The notes under the pieces were generated by a model. It worked only from the letters and a program-made list of their open reading frames with translations, was not told where the DNA came from and did no database searches. This document shows, piece after piece, positions 1-7,060 of a stretch of 64,000 nucleotides of DNA. Numbering within the stretch: the first letter of the stretch is position 1; each line of letters opens with the position of its first letter. A program made the position numbers and the translations under genes. Location: positions 3,038,001 to 3,102,000 of the forward strand of contig NZ_CP139447.1 in NCBI RefSeq assembly GCF_047121295.1, in the 5' to 3' direction. This DNA is from Longispora sp047121295. GTDB taxonomy: Bacteria; Actinomycetota; Actinomycetes; Mycobacteriales; Micromonosporaceae.

Positions 1-178
1 CATCCCGATCGGCCAGATGGCCGCCGGCCCGGTGAGCCGGGCGGTCGGGGTCGGGCCGACGCTCGTCGGGTGCGCCGTGGTCGTCCTGCTGGCCACGGCG
101 GGGATGCTCGCGGTCCGCCGGGTGCGGACCCTGGAGGTCGCCCCGGCGCCGGTGGCCGAGCCGGTACCGGCGACCTGA
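1..178 (+). CDS. MFS transporter, C-terminal end (partial)
   Basis: Only the last 58 codons are in the window; reading starts at base 2 and stops at TGA 176-178. The visible part has a hydrophobic stretch (GCAVVVLLATAGMLAV) followed by a basic RR and a short polar tail, which is what the final membrane helix and cytoplasmic tail of a major facilitator transporter look like. The preceding IPIGQMAAGPVSRAVG would be the loop and start of the previous helix. The substrate cannot be judged. A nested hairpin directly after the stop ends the unit. Confidence 0.55.
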   Translation, partial: IPIGQMAAGPVSRAVGVGPTLVGCAVVVLLATAGMLAVRRVRTLEVAPAPVAEPVPAT

Positions 179-213
179 CGGTCCAGGCCGCCCGGGGTGG
201 GCGACCGGGACCG
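179..213. terminator. Nested hairpin between convergent genes
   Basis: CGGTCC (179-184) pairs with GGACCG (208-213), and inside it GCCC (190-193) pairs with GGGC (199-202). It begins at the base after the MFS stop and ends just before the protease stop at 220, so it can serve both convergent genes. There is no U-tract, as is usual in high-GC actinomycetes. Confidence 0.5.
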
Positions 214-219
214 CGCTTC

Positions 220-2100
220 CTAGAAGGTCAGGTTCCAGGCGTCGACGTAGCCGGTGTCGGCCGCGAAGACGTCCTGCACCTTGAGCCTCCACGTACCGTT
301 GGCGACCTCGGAGGACGCGTTGACCGTGTAGGTCTCGACCACGTTGTCGGCAGAGTCGCTCCCGGAGGAGTTCTTCAGCCGGTAGGTCGAGCCGTCCGGC
401 GCGACCAGGTCGATCACCAGGTCACCCCGGTAGGTGTGCTTGATGTCCACGCCCACCTTGAGCGCGGCCGGCGCGTTGCCGGTGACGCCGGTGACCGCGA
501 TGCCGGAGAACACCGCCGCGCCCTTGTCGGGGACGTTGACGTTGGTCAGGTTCTCGAAGTACTTGCCGGTGGGCGGGGTGGTGCCCTGCACGTTCACGGC
601 GGTCCAGGCCCGGGCGACCGCCGCGTACTCCGGGCTCGTCCTGCCGTACAGGGTCTCCGTCGCGGCCAGGGTGCCGTTGCGGGCGCCGGCGTAGTCGGTG
701 GTGGAGGTGAACTTGGTGCTCAGGGCGGCGAACCAGATCTTCTCCGCCTTGGCCCGGCCGATGCCGGTCACCGGCTGGTTGTCGAAGGTGGGGCTGTCGT
801 AGGACACCCCGTTGATCACCTTGGCGCCGGAGCCCTCGGACAGCAGGTAGAAGAAGTGGTTGGCCACGCCCGAGGAGTAGTGCACGTCGAGGTTCTTCAG
901 GTTGGCGTCCCAGTAGTCGGGGGACTTGCCGTCGCGTGAGGGCTTGTCCTGGTAGCGCAGCGGCTTGCCGGTACCGAAGATGTCGATCTTCTCGCCGATC
1001 AGGTAGTCGCCGACGTCGCTGGCGTTGCCGGCGTTGAACTCGACGGCCGTGCCGAAGATGTCGCTGGTGGCCTCGTTCAGGCCGCCTGACTCCTGGGAGT
1101 AGCTGAGGTTCGCCGTCGCGCTCGTCACGCCGTGCGAGAACTCGTGCCCGGCCACGTCCAGCGAGGTCAGCGGGTGGGTGTTGCCCGACCCGTCGCCGTA
1201 GGAGATGGAGAACGTCGAGTCGTCCCAGAACGCGTTGACGTAGGCGTTGCCGTAGTGCGTCTTGGACAGCGCGCCCACGCCGTTGTTCTTGATCCCGTTG
1301 CGGCCGTGCACGTTCTTGTAGTAGTCCCAGGTGGAGGCCGCCCCGTACGCCGCGTCCACGCCGGCGGTGGCCGGGTCGGCGTTGGTGCCGTCGCCCCACG
1401 CGTTGTCCGCGTCGGTGAACAGGGTGCCGCTGCCGGAGGTGGCGTGGTTGAGGTTGTTGACCTGCTGGTTGCCCCGGGTCGGGTCCTTCAGCTGGTAGGT
1501 GCCGCTGGTCTCCAGCGCCACGGTGCCGCTGTAGAAGCTCTTCCCGGTACCGGCGACCGCCACCCCGGGCCGCCCGGCCGTCGCGGCGCGCGCCGGCACC
1601 ACGTCGTCGGCGGTCAGCGTGCGGATGTCGTTCCAGCTGGTCAGGGCCGCGCCGGTCGTGGCGTCGGTGACCCGGTGCACCCGGCTGGGCGTACCGTCGG
1701 CCCGGACGCCCTCGGTGACCGCGTCCCAGGCCAGCACGGGCTGCCCCGAGCCGGCCCAGACGACCTGGCGCGCTCCGGCGGGGGCGGCCAGCGCGGCCCG
1801 GGTGCCCGACAGCCGGACCCGGTTCGCGTTGCCGTCCACGCCCCGGACCGCGCCGTCGGCGGCGGAGTGCACGACGAGGTCGCCGCCGAGGACCGGCAGG
1901 CCGGCGTAGGTGCGGTCGTACCGGACGTGCCGGGTGCCGTCGGCGTCGGTCACGGAGTCCCGGACGACCAGCCGCTCCTGCGCGTCGAGGCCGAGGGCGG
2001 AGGCCAGCGCGTCGGACGGGGTGGGTGCCGCGACGGCCGGGGTGGCCCCGGCGAGGGCGAACGCCGCGACCGCGACGCCCACCGTGAGGGTGCGTTTCAT
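220..2100 (-). CDS. Secreted M4 (thermolysin-like) metalloprotease with P-domain
   Basis: 626-residue exported zinc protease. Residues 1-25 are a Sec signal peptide (MKRTLTVGVAVAAFALAG, cut near AVAA). An FTP/PepSY-type propeptide fills roughly 30-190, then the M4 catalytic domain. The zinc site is complete: HEFSH at 319-323 and the third ligand Glu343 in GLNEATSD. Residues about 515-626 form a proprotein-convertase P-domain (TYRGDLVIDLVAPDG), a common C-terminal accessory of actinobacterial M4 enzymes. The start is supported by GAAGGAG just upstream. A small cysteine-rich ORF lies 112 bases upstream on the same strand and may share its transcript. The natural substrate is unknown; bulk extracellular protein turnover is the default role. 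Confidence 0.95.
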   Translation of the reverse strand: MKRTLTVGVAVAAFALAGATPAVAAPTPSDALASALGLDAQERLVVRDSVTDADGTRHVRYDRTYAGLPVLGGDLVVHSAADGAVRGVDGNANRVRLSGTRAALAAPAGARQVVWAGSGQPVLAWDAVTEGVRADGTPSRVHRVTDATTGAALTSWNDIRTLTADDVVPARAATAGRPGVAVAGTGKSFYSGTVALETSGTYQLKDPTRGNQQVNNLNHATSGSGTLFTDADNAWGDGTNADPATAGVDAAYGAASTWDYYKNVHGRNGIKNNGVGALSKTHYGNAYVNAFWDDSTFSISYGDGSGNTHPLTSLDVAGHEFSHGVTSATANLSYSQESGGLNEATSDIFGTAVEFNAGNASDVGDYLIGEKIDIFGTGKPLRYQDKPSRDGKSPDYWDANLKNLDVHYSSGVANHFFYLLSEGSGAKVINGVSYDSPTFDNQPVTGIGRAKAEKIWFAALSTKFTSTTDYAGARNGTLAATETLYGRTSPEYAAVARAWTAVNVQGTTPPTGKYFENLTNVNVPDKGAAVFSGIAVTGVTGNAPAALKVGVDIKHTYRGDLVIDLVAPDGSTYRLKNSSGSDSADNVVETYTVNASSEVANGTWRLKVQDVFAADTGYVDAWNLTF

Positions 2101-2212
2101 CGTGCTCCTTCATCCAGAGGGTGCTGTCCGAGGACAGCGAGGGGTGGCCGGGCGTCAGGGGGACGCACGGCTGCACCGGCCGGACCGGCCGGAACTCAGG
2201 GGACCGCGACCT

Positions 2213-2284
2213 CTAACAGGAGGCGCGACAGGCGCACGGCGACTCGGCGGGACAACAGGTCACCAGCTCGATGTGTGCGGACAT
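2213..2284 (-). CDS. Cysteine-rich 23-residue small ORF (possible leader peptide)
   Basis: ATG at 2284, stop TAG at 2213-2215. The peptide begins MSAHIELVT and has Cys at positions 10, 11, 17, 19 and 23, five in its last fourteen residues. AGGA lies close upstream of the ATG. It sits immediately behind a candidate promoter and palindrome and 112 bases ahead of the M4 protease on the same strand. Actinobacteria are known to use short polycysteine ORFs as cysteine-responsive attenuators in front of sulfur-related genes; a cysteine-rich secreted or modified peptide is the alternative. No homolog is recognised, and the case rests on composition, ribosome site and position. Confidence 0.5.
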   Translation of the reverse strand: MSAHIELVTCCPAESPCACRASC

Positions 2285-2288
2285 GTTT

Positions 2289-2305
2289 CCTACCTTCTAG
2301 GTAGG
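2289..2305. promoter_or_regulatory. Palindrome overlapping promoter of the small ORF
   Basis: CCTACC (2289-2294) and GGTAGG (2300-2305) form an inverted repeat with a 5-bp spacer. Read on the minus strand, a TTGACT hexamer lies upstream and TAGAAG sits at the palindrome centre about 15 bp later. A repressor bound here would cover the -10 region. The cognate regulator is not evident nearby. Confidence 0.4.
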
Positions 2306-2419
2306 GAATTGAAAAGTCAAGAGTTGATGTTGCGCGGCTGGGTCCAAGCCGGACCGTCGCGGGCGACGAATCACGGGTGGCCGCCGTCCGCGTCCCCCGT
2401 CGCGGGCGGTGGCCCCGGG

Positions 2420-2716
2420 CTACGCCGCCGCGCCGAGGATCCGGACCTCCGGGGGGCCGGCCAGGAGTTCCGCGCCCCGGGCCAGGGCTTCCGCGAGGTG
2501 CGGGCTCGCGAGGTGCGCCTCGAACGCGGCCCGGTCGGCCCACTCCTCGACGACGATCCACGAGCCGGGATCCTCGGGGTCCACATAGGTCCGGTACGAC
2601 AGGCAGCCCGGCTCGGCGAGCGTGGGCGCGATCATCGACTGGGCCTGGGCCCGCATCGGGGCCTCCTGGCCGGGCTGGGCGCGCAGTCGCGCGAGGACGG
2701 TGACGGGGTTCGACAT
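2420..2716 (-). CDS. ABM-family (YgiN-like) putative quinol monooxygenase
   Basis: 98-residue single-domain protein of the antibiotic biosynthesis monooxygenase fold: an N-terminal strand (MSNPVTVLARLRAQPGQE), helix, then the typical LSYRTYVDPEDPGSWIVVEEWADRAAF-type core and EAHLASPHLAEAL helix. Members are small dimeric cofactor-free oxygenases, quinol oxidases or haem-binding proteins. It is transcribed divergently from an ABM-globin fusion 92 bp away; a set of three 8-bp repeats lies between them, so both are probably regulated together. The substrate is not deducible. Confidence 0.85.
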   Translation of the reverse strand: MSNPVTVLARLRAQPGQEAPMRAQAQSMIAPTLAEPGCLSYRTYVDPEDPGSWIVVEEWADRAAFEAHLASPHLAEALARGAELLAGPPEVRILGAAA

Positions 2717-2758
2717 GCCAAGATCATATCCAGGGTTGGCGGGCGCCCGGTGCGTGTG

Positions 2759-2782
2759 TTACATAGTTACAGGCTTACGTAG
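2759..2782. repeat. Three tandem 8-bp repeats in a divergent promoter
   Basis: TTACATAG (2759-2766), TTACAGGC (2767-2774) and TTACGTAG (2775-2782) follow each other without gaps between the divergent ABM genes. The stretch is AT-rich compared with its surroundings and lies 27 bp before the globin-fusion start, a likely operator position. Confidence 0.5.
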
Positions 2783-2808
2783 AAAACACTGTGTACAGAC
2801 GGAGTTCC

Positions 2809-3576
2809 ATGATCATCGAATACGTCCGATACCGGATCGCCGAGCCCGACCGCGAGGCCTTCGAGGCGGCGTACGCCCGGGCGGCCGTCCCGCTCGCGGC
2901 CGCCCCCGAGTGCGTCGACTTCGAGCTCGCCGGGTGCGCGGAGGACCCGGGCGCCTACATCCTGCGCATCACCTGGACCTCGGAGAAGGCCCACCTGGAG
3001 GGCTTCCGGGGCGGCCCGCACTTCCCGCCGTTCATCGCCGAGGTCAGGCCCTACGCCGAGGCGATCGAGGAGATGCGGCACTACAAGCGCACCCCCGTCG
3101 TCGGCGCCGGCTCGGCCGTTCCGACCCTCTACGACTGGGCCGGCGGCGCCGAGGCCTTCGACCGGCTCACGGTCGCCTTCTACGCGAAGGTGCTCGCCGA
3201 CGACGTGGTCGGCCCGCTGTTCGCGGGGATGGACCCGGAGCACCCGGCGCACGTCGCGCTGTGGCTCGCGGAGGTGTTCGGCGGCCCGAACCGCTACTCC
3301 ACCGAGCGCGGCGGCTACCACCACATGGTCGGCCAGCACCTCGGCAAGTCCATCACCGAGCCGCAGCGCCGGCGCTGGATCAACCTGCTCCTCGACGCCG
3401 CCGACGAGGTGGAGCTGCCGGCCGACCCGGAGTTCCGCGCCGCGTTCGTCAGCTACGTCGAGTGGGGCACCCGGCTCGCGCTGGCCAACTCCCAGCCGGG
3501 CGCGCGGCCGCCGCTGCACGCGCCGATGCCGCACTGGGGCTGGGGCGTGGCCCCGCCCTACCGCCCGGCCTCCTGA
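2809..3576 (+). CDS. ABM monooxygenase-truncated haemoglobin fusion
   Basis: 255-residue chimera. Residues 1-95 are an ABM domain (MIIEYVRYRI ... YILRITWTSEKAHLEGF); residues 105-255 are a group II truncated globin with its FYAKVLADD helix, the proximal-His segment HHMVGQHLGKSI, the conserved Trp in RRRWINLL, and a Pro/Trp-rich C-terminus. The start at 2809 is preferred because GGAG lies just upstream and the domain begins there; an in-frame GTG at 2791 is the alternative. Such chimeras are known from Streptomyces. The globin may deliver or sense O2 or NO for the ABM domain. It is divergent from a stand-alone ABM gene. Confidence 0.9.
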   Translation: MIIEYVRYRIAEPDREAFEAAYARAAVPLAAAPECVDFELAGCAEDPGAYILRITWTSEKAHLEGFRGGPHFPPFIAEVRPYAEAIEEMRHYKRTPVVGAGSAVPTLYDWAGGAEAFDRLTVAFYAKVLADDVVGPLFAGMDPEHPAHVALWLAEVFGGPNRYSTERGGYHHMVGQHLGKSITEPQRRRWINLLLDAADEVELPADPEFRAAFVSYVEWGTRLALANSQPGARPPLHAPMPHWGWGVAPPYRPAS

Positions 3577-3595
3577 GAAGATCCTTTGACGGTTA

Positions 3596-3639
3596 CGGAG
3601 GGGCCCGACCCGGCAGCGCCGGCCGTCCGGGCCCCTCCG
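3596..3639. terminator. 12-bp stem terminator
   Basis: CGGAGGGGCCCG (3596-3607) pairs perfectly with CGGGCCCCTCCG (3628-3639) across a 20-nt loop. It lies between the globin fusion (ends 3576) and the convergent methyltransferase (ends 3709). Confidence 0.6.
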
Positions 3640-3708
3640 GCCACGTTCGGCCCCCGGCCGGCCCCTCCGGCCGGCCCCTCCGACCGGGCCCGGCCCCGGC
3701 CGGCCGGC

Positions 3709-4344
3709 TCAGTGTGCGGGGGCGCCGCCCAGCGCGGCGAACCAGCGGCCCGCCTCCGTCCACGCCTCCGTGATCTCCAGCCCGGCCCGGTAGGCCAGCC
3801 CCGGCACGTCGGCGAACGACACGAACGCCCACGGGAACGGCGCGCTCACCCGCGCGTCCACCCGCAGCCGCAGCTCCGCCACCGCCGTGGCCGCGCCGGG
3901 CGTCTCCAGCTCCACGACCACGGATCCGCCGGGCGCCAGCAGGTCCCGGCACCGGGCGAGCAGCCGCACCGGGTCCCCGCCGATCCCGATGTTCCCGTCG
4001 GCGAGCAGGGCCGTGGCCCACCGGCCCTCGCGGGGCACCCGGCCGAACACGTCGCCGCGCACGGCCCGGCCGCCCCGGGCCCGGGTGAGCCGGACGGCGA
4101 CGGGGGAGATGTCCAGGCCGAGCGCGGACACCCCGCGCCCGACGAGCGCCGCGACGAGCCGGCCCGGCCCGCACCCGATGTCGAGGGTCGGCCCCGCGCA
4201 CCGGTCGAGCATCCCGCCGTCCCCGGGCGAGTGGACGCCCTTCCACCGGGCCAGCCCGGCCGGCAGGGTCTCGCCGGCCAGCACGTAGTCCAGGCGGGCG
4301 TCGGCGTCGAGCGCGCGGTCGTAGAGCTCCAGCGCCGTCGTCAC
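3709..4344 (-). CDS. Class I SAM-dependent methyltransferase
   Basis: 211-residue Rossmann methyltransferase. Motif I is clear (TLDIGCGPGRLVAALVGRG), followed by an acidic strand end (GLDISPVAVRL) and a motif-IV-like ALLADGNIGIGGDPVRLL. The GTG start at 4344 overlaps the stop of the upstream gene (4341-4344), so it is translationally coupled as the third gene of a minus-strand operon GT2, TIGR04282 transferase, methyltransferase. The acceptor is unknown; in this company it may methylate a sugar, glycolipid or lipid carrier product. Confidence 0.85.
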   Translation of the reverse strand: MTTALELYDRALDADARLDYVLAGETLPAGLARWKGVHSPGDGGMLDRCAGPTLDIGCGPGRLVAALVGRGVSALGLDISPVAVRLTRARGGRAVRGDVFGRVPREGRWATALLADGNIGIGGDPVRLLARCRDLLAPGGSVVVELETPGAATAVAELRLRVDARVSAPFPWAFVSFADVPGLAYRAGLEITEAWTEAGRWFAALGGAPAH

Positions 4345-5054
4345 GCCGCACCCCACTGGCGGGGACCCGCGTCGGCCCCGGGGACACCGACCGCCGGACC
4401 GGGGCGCCCCGCCGGTGCGAGGGTCGGGCCCGGGGCGTCGGTGTCTCCCGACGGGAGTGTGAGGGCGGCGACCGCGCGGGCGAAGCGGGTGTCCGGGGCC
4501 AGGGCCGCCACCGCGTGCGCGTCGGCCATCGTGTCCACGTCGCGGAGCACCGGCAGCGGCAGTGTCCGCAGCCCGGCGGCCCGGAGCGCCCGCGCGGTGA
4601 GTTCGGCGGTGTCCGGGGTGGACATCGGCACGTCCCGCAGCAGCGCGCCGTGCGCGGGGTCGCGCAGCCCGAGGGCCCACCAGCCGCCGTCCTCCGCCCG
4701 GCCGAGGACCGCGTCGGCCTGCCCGAGCCAGGCGCAGGCGGCCCCGAGCAGGTCGGCCGTCACCTGCGGGGTGTCCATCCCGATCAGCAGGGTCGGCCCG
4801 GGCAGCGCCGCGAAGCCGTGCGCGAGGCGGGCGGCCAGCCCGTCGCCGTACTGGTCGACGGTGTCGAAACCGTCGGCCTCCAGGTGCCCGTCGCGCAGCA
4901 GGGTGCGGAACACCCCGAGGCGCGCGACGGCGTCGAGGGTGTCGTCCAGCGCGGCGGCGGCGAGGTCGGCGGCCTGGCGCGGGGTACACGGTGGACAGAG
5001 TCTGGTCTTGACCCTGCCCGGCAGCGGCTGCTTGGCGACGACCGTGATCCTCAT
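4341..5054 (-). CDS. TIGR04282/DUF2064 family nucleotidyl- or glycosyl-transferase
   Basis: 237-residue protein starting MRITVVAKQPLPGRVKTRL, the hallmark N-terminus of the TIGR04282 family (GT-A fold, annotated as arsenosugar biosynthesis glycosyltransferase in some cyanobacteria). The LLIGMDTPQVTADLL segment holds the metal-binding acidic motif and EDGGWWALGL follows. It starts at 5054 with a 4-base ATGA overlap onto the GT2 gene. The last 40 residues are low-complexity Gly/Pro/Ala. Biochemical function is not settled for actinobacterial members. Confidence 0.85.
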   Translation of the reverse strand: MRITVVAKQPLPGRVKTRLCPPCTPRQAADLAAAALDDTLDAVARLGVFRTLLRDGHLEADGFDTVDQYGDGLAARLAHGFAALPGPTLLIGMDTPQVTADLLGAACAWLGQADAVLGRAEDGGWWALGLRDPAHGALLRDVPMSTPDTAELTARALRAAGLRTLPLPVLRDVDTMADAHAVAALAPDTRFARAVAALTLPSGDTDAPGPTLAPAGRPGPAVGVPGADAGPRQWGAA

Positions 5055-5704
5055 CCGGACAGCACCCGGCTCATGTCCCGCACGGCGCGCACGGTGCCGA
5101 GCCAGGTGCCGGTGACCTTGGACCGGCTGCCCTCGGCGCGCGGCAGGTAGTCGACGTCGATCTCCTCGACCCGCCAGCCGGCGGCGGCCGCCGCGAGGAC
5201 CATCTCCAGGGGGTACCCGAACCGCCGGTCCGCGAGGCCCAGCCCGAGCAGGTCGACCCGCCGGGCGGCGCGCATCGGCCCGAGGTCGCGCAGCGGCACC
5301 CCGCACCGCCGCCGCAGCCGGTGGGCCAGCACGGCGTTGCCCCACCGCGCGTGCAGGGGCCAGGCCGCCGCGCTGACCGGTCGTCGCCGGCCGAGCACCA
5401 GGTCCGAGGTGCCGGCGAGCACCGGGTTGACCACTCTGGGCAGTTGGCGCGGGTCGAGGGTCGCGTCGGCGTCCAGGAAGCACACCACGTCGGCCGACGA
5501 CGCCTCCAGGCCGGCGTGCGCGGCGGCGCCGAAGCCGCGCCGGGGCACGGTGACGACCCGCGCGCCGTACTCCGCGGCGATCAGCGCCGAGCCGTCCGTC
5601 GAGCCGTTGTCGGCGACGATCGCGCGGTAGCCGGCGGGCAGTCGGGACAGTACCCACGGGAGAGCCTCGGCCTCGTTGAGACAGGGCAGGATCACATCCA
5701 CCAT
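5051..5704 (-). CDS. Family 2 glycosyltransferase
   Basis: 217-residue GT2 enzyme of the dolichyl/polyprenyl-phosphate sugar synthase type. N-terminal VDVILPCLNEAEALPWVL binds the nucleotide sugar, DNGSTDGSA follows, and VVCFLDADATLDP is the catalytic DxD region. It has no C-terminal membrane helices, unlike DPM1-GtrA fusions. I start it at ATG 5704, where the homology begins; in-frame starts further upstream exist, the 5704 codon has no strong ribosome site, and a leaderless message is possible. It is first gene of the minus-strand operon and divergent from the epimerase operon. Confidence 0.9.
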   Translation of the reverse strand: MVDVILPCLNEAEALPWVLSRLPAGYRAIVADNGSTDGSALIAAEYGARVVTVPRRGFGAAAHAGLEASSADVVCFLDADATLDPRQLPRVVNPVLAGTSDLVLGRRRPVSAAAWPLHARWGNAVLAHRLRRRCGVPLRDLGPMRAARRVDLLGLGLADRRFGYPLEMVLAAAAAGWRVEEIDVDYLPRAEGSRSKVTGTWLGTVRAVRDMSRVLSG

Positions 5705-5738
5705 GGGGAGACCGTACGGCCGTGACCAGCGCGGAGAC

Positions 5739-5834
5739 CTTACGAACCGAGGACGCCGCGCCCACATTACGAGGTGCTGACGCCCCTTGACGGCCGGTGC
5801 GTTCCGTGCCGTTCCGCCCGGATCTTACGAACCG
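5739..5834. promoter_or_regulatory. Duplicated 11-mer in a divergent promoter region
   Basis: CTTACGAACCG occurs at 5739-5749 and again at 5824-5834, in the 213-bp gap between the divergent glycosyltransferase and epimerase operons. Two identical direct copies suggest a shared activator or alternative-sigma element for the two halves of this cluster. Confidence 0.4.
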
Positions 5835-5917
5835 CTCACGGCGGGCCGGAAGCGGCCTGGACGGGCCGTCGGCGGTCCTACGCTCGGCTCGAGAATCCGA
5901 CCTCCCAGGTGGTGACC

Positions 5918-7060
5918 ATGCACGTGCTCGTAACCGGCGGCGCCGGCTTCATCGGCTCCCATGTGGCCGCCGCGCTCCGCGACTCCGGCCACGACGTGAC
6001 CGTGCTCGACAACTTCCATCCGGCGGCCCACGGCCCCGACCCGGCCGGGCCCGGCCCCGGCGTGGCCCACGCCGACGCGCGGGACGGTGTGCTGGTCGGG
6101 GACGTCCGGGACCCCGACGCGGTCCGCGCGGCCCTGCGCGGCGTGGACGTCGTCGTGCACCAGGCGGCCATGGTCGGCCTGGGCCTGGACCTGGCCGATC
6201 TGCCGGAGTACGCGTCCTGCAACGACCTCGGCACCGCCGTCCTGCTCGCCGGGATGGCCGGGGCCGGGATCCGCCGGCTCGTGCTGGCCAGCTCCATGGT
6301 CGTGTACGGCGAGGGCCGCTACACCTGCCCGGCGCACGGCCCGACCCGCCCCGGCCCGCGCGCCGTGTCCGACCTGGACGCCGGCCGCTTCGAGCCGCCG
6401 TGCCCGAGGTGCGGCGCGGCCCTGGCCACCGACCTGGTCGGGGAGAACGCCCCGCTCGACCCGCGCAGCGTGTACGCGGCCACGAAGCTCGCCCAGGAAC
6501 ACCTCGCCTCGGCGTGGGCCAGGGGCGTCGACGGCACGGTCACGGCCCTGCGCTACCACAACGTGTACGGCCCCGGCATGCCCCGCGACACCCCCTACTC
6601 CGGGGTGGCCGCGATCTTCCGGTCGGCCCTGGAGCGCGGGGTGCCGCCCCGGGTGTTCGAGGACGGCGGCCAGCTCCGCGACTTCGTGCACGTGTCCGAC
6701 GTCGCGGCGGCCAACGTGGCGGCGTGCGCGCGGGACGGGGCGGGGGTGGCGGCGTACAACGTCTGCTCGGGTCAGCCGCGCACGGTCGGTGACGCGGCGA
6801 CGGCGCTCGCGGCGGCGTTCGGCGGGCCGGCGCCCGTGGTGACGGGGGAGTACCGGCTCGGCGACGTCCGGCACGTCGTCGCCTCCCCGGCCCGGGCGAC
6901 GGCGGAACTCGGCTGGACGGCGCGGGTCGACTTCGCGACGGGCATGCGCGAGTTCGCCTCGGCCCCGCTCCGGGCTTCGGCGGCACTCCCCGCATCGGCC
7001 CCGCCCCGGGCCTCCACGGGGCCCCGGGCGTCCGCGTGGCTCCCGGCCCAGGTGGCGTGA
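5918..7060 (+). CDS. NAD-dependent sugar epimerase/dehydratase with zinc-ribbon-like insert
   Basis: 380-residue extended SDR. VTGGAGFIGSH (N-terminus) binds NAD; SVYAATKLAQEH carries the YxxxK catalytic pair. Between the Ser-containing ASSMVVYGEG strand and YxxxK lies an insertion with CPAH and later CPRCG, four potential zinc ligands. AGGTGG precedes ATG 5918. It probably works on an NDP-sugar such as UDP-glucose or GDP-mannose. Its stop overlaps the next gene (TGATG), so it heads a plus-strand operon of four genes. The C-terminal 40 residues are Ala/Pro repeats. Confidence 0.88.
   Translation: MHVLVTGGAGFIGSHVAAALRDSGHDVTVLDNFHPAAHGPDPAGPGPGVAHADARDGVLVGDVRDPDAVRAALRGVDVVVHQAAMVGLGLDLADLPEYASCNDLGTAVLLAGMAGAGIRRLVLASSMVVYGEGRYTCPAHGPTRPGPRAVSDLDAGRFEPPCPRCGAALATDLVGENAPLDPRSVYAATKLAQEHLASAWARGVDGTVTALRYHNVYGPGMPRDTPYSGVAAIFRSALERGVPPRVFEDGGQLRDFVHVSDVAAANVAACARDGAGVAAYNVCSGQPRTVGDAATALAAAFGGPAPVVTGEYRLGDVRHVVASPARATAELGWTARVDFATGMREFASAPLRASAALPASAPPRASTGPRASAWLPAQVA

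Noticed and set aside
220..2304. Long open frames opposite the M4 protease
   Set aside because: They have arginine/proline/glycine-rich or repetitive composition without domains; they are by-products of high-GC third positions opposite a well-supported gene.
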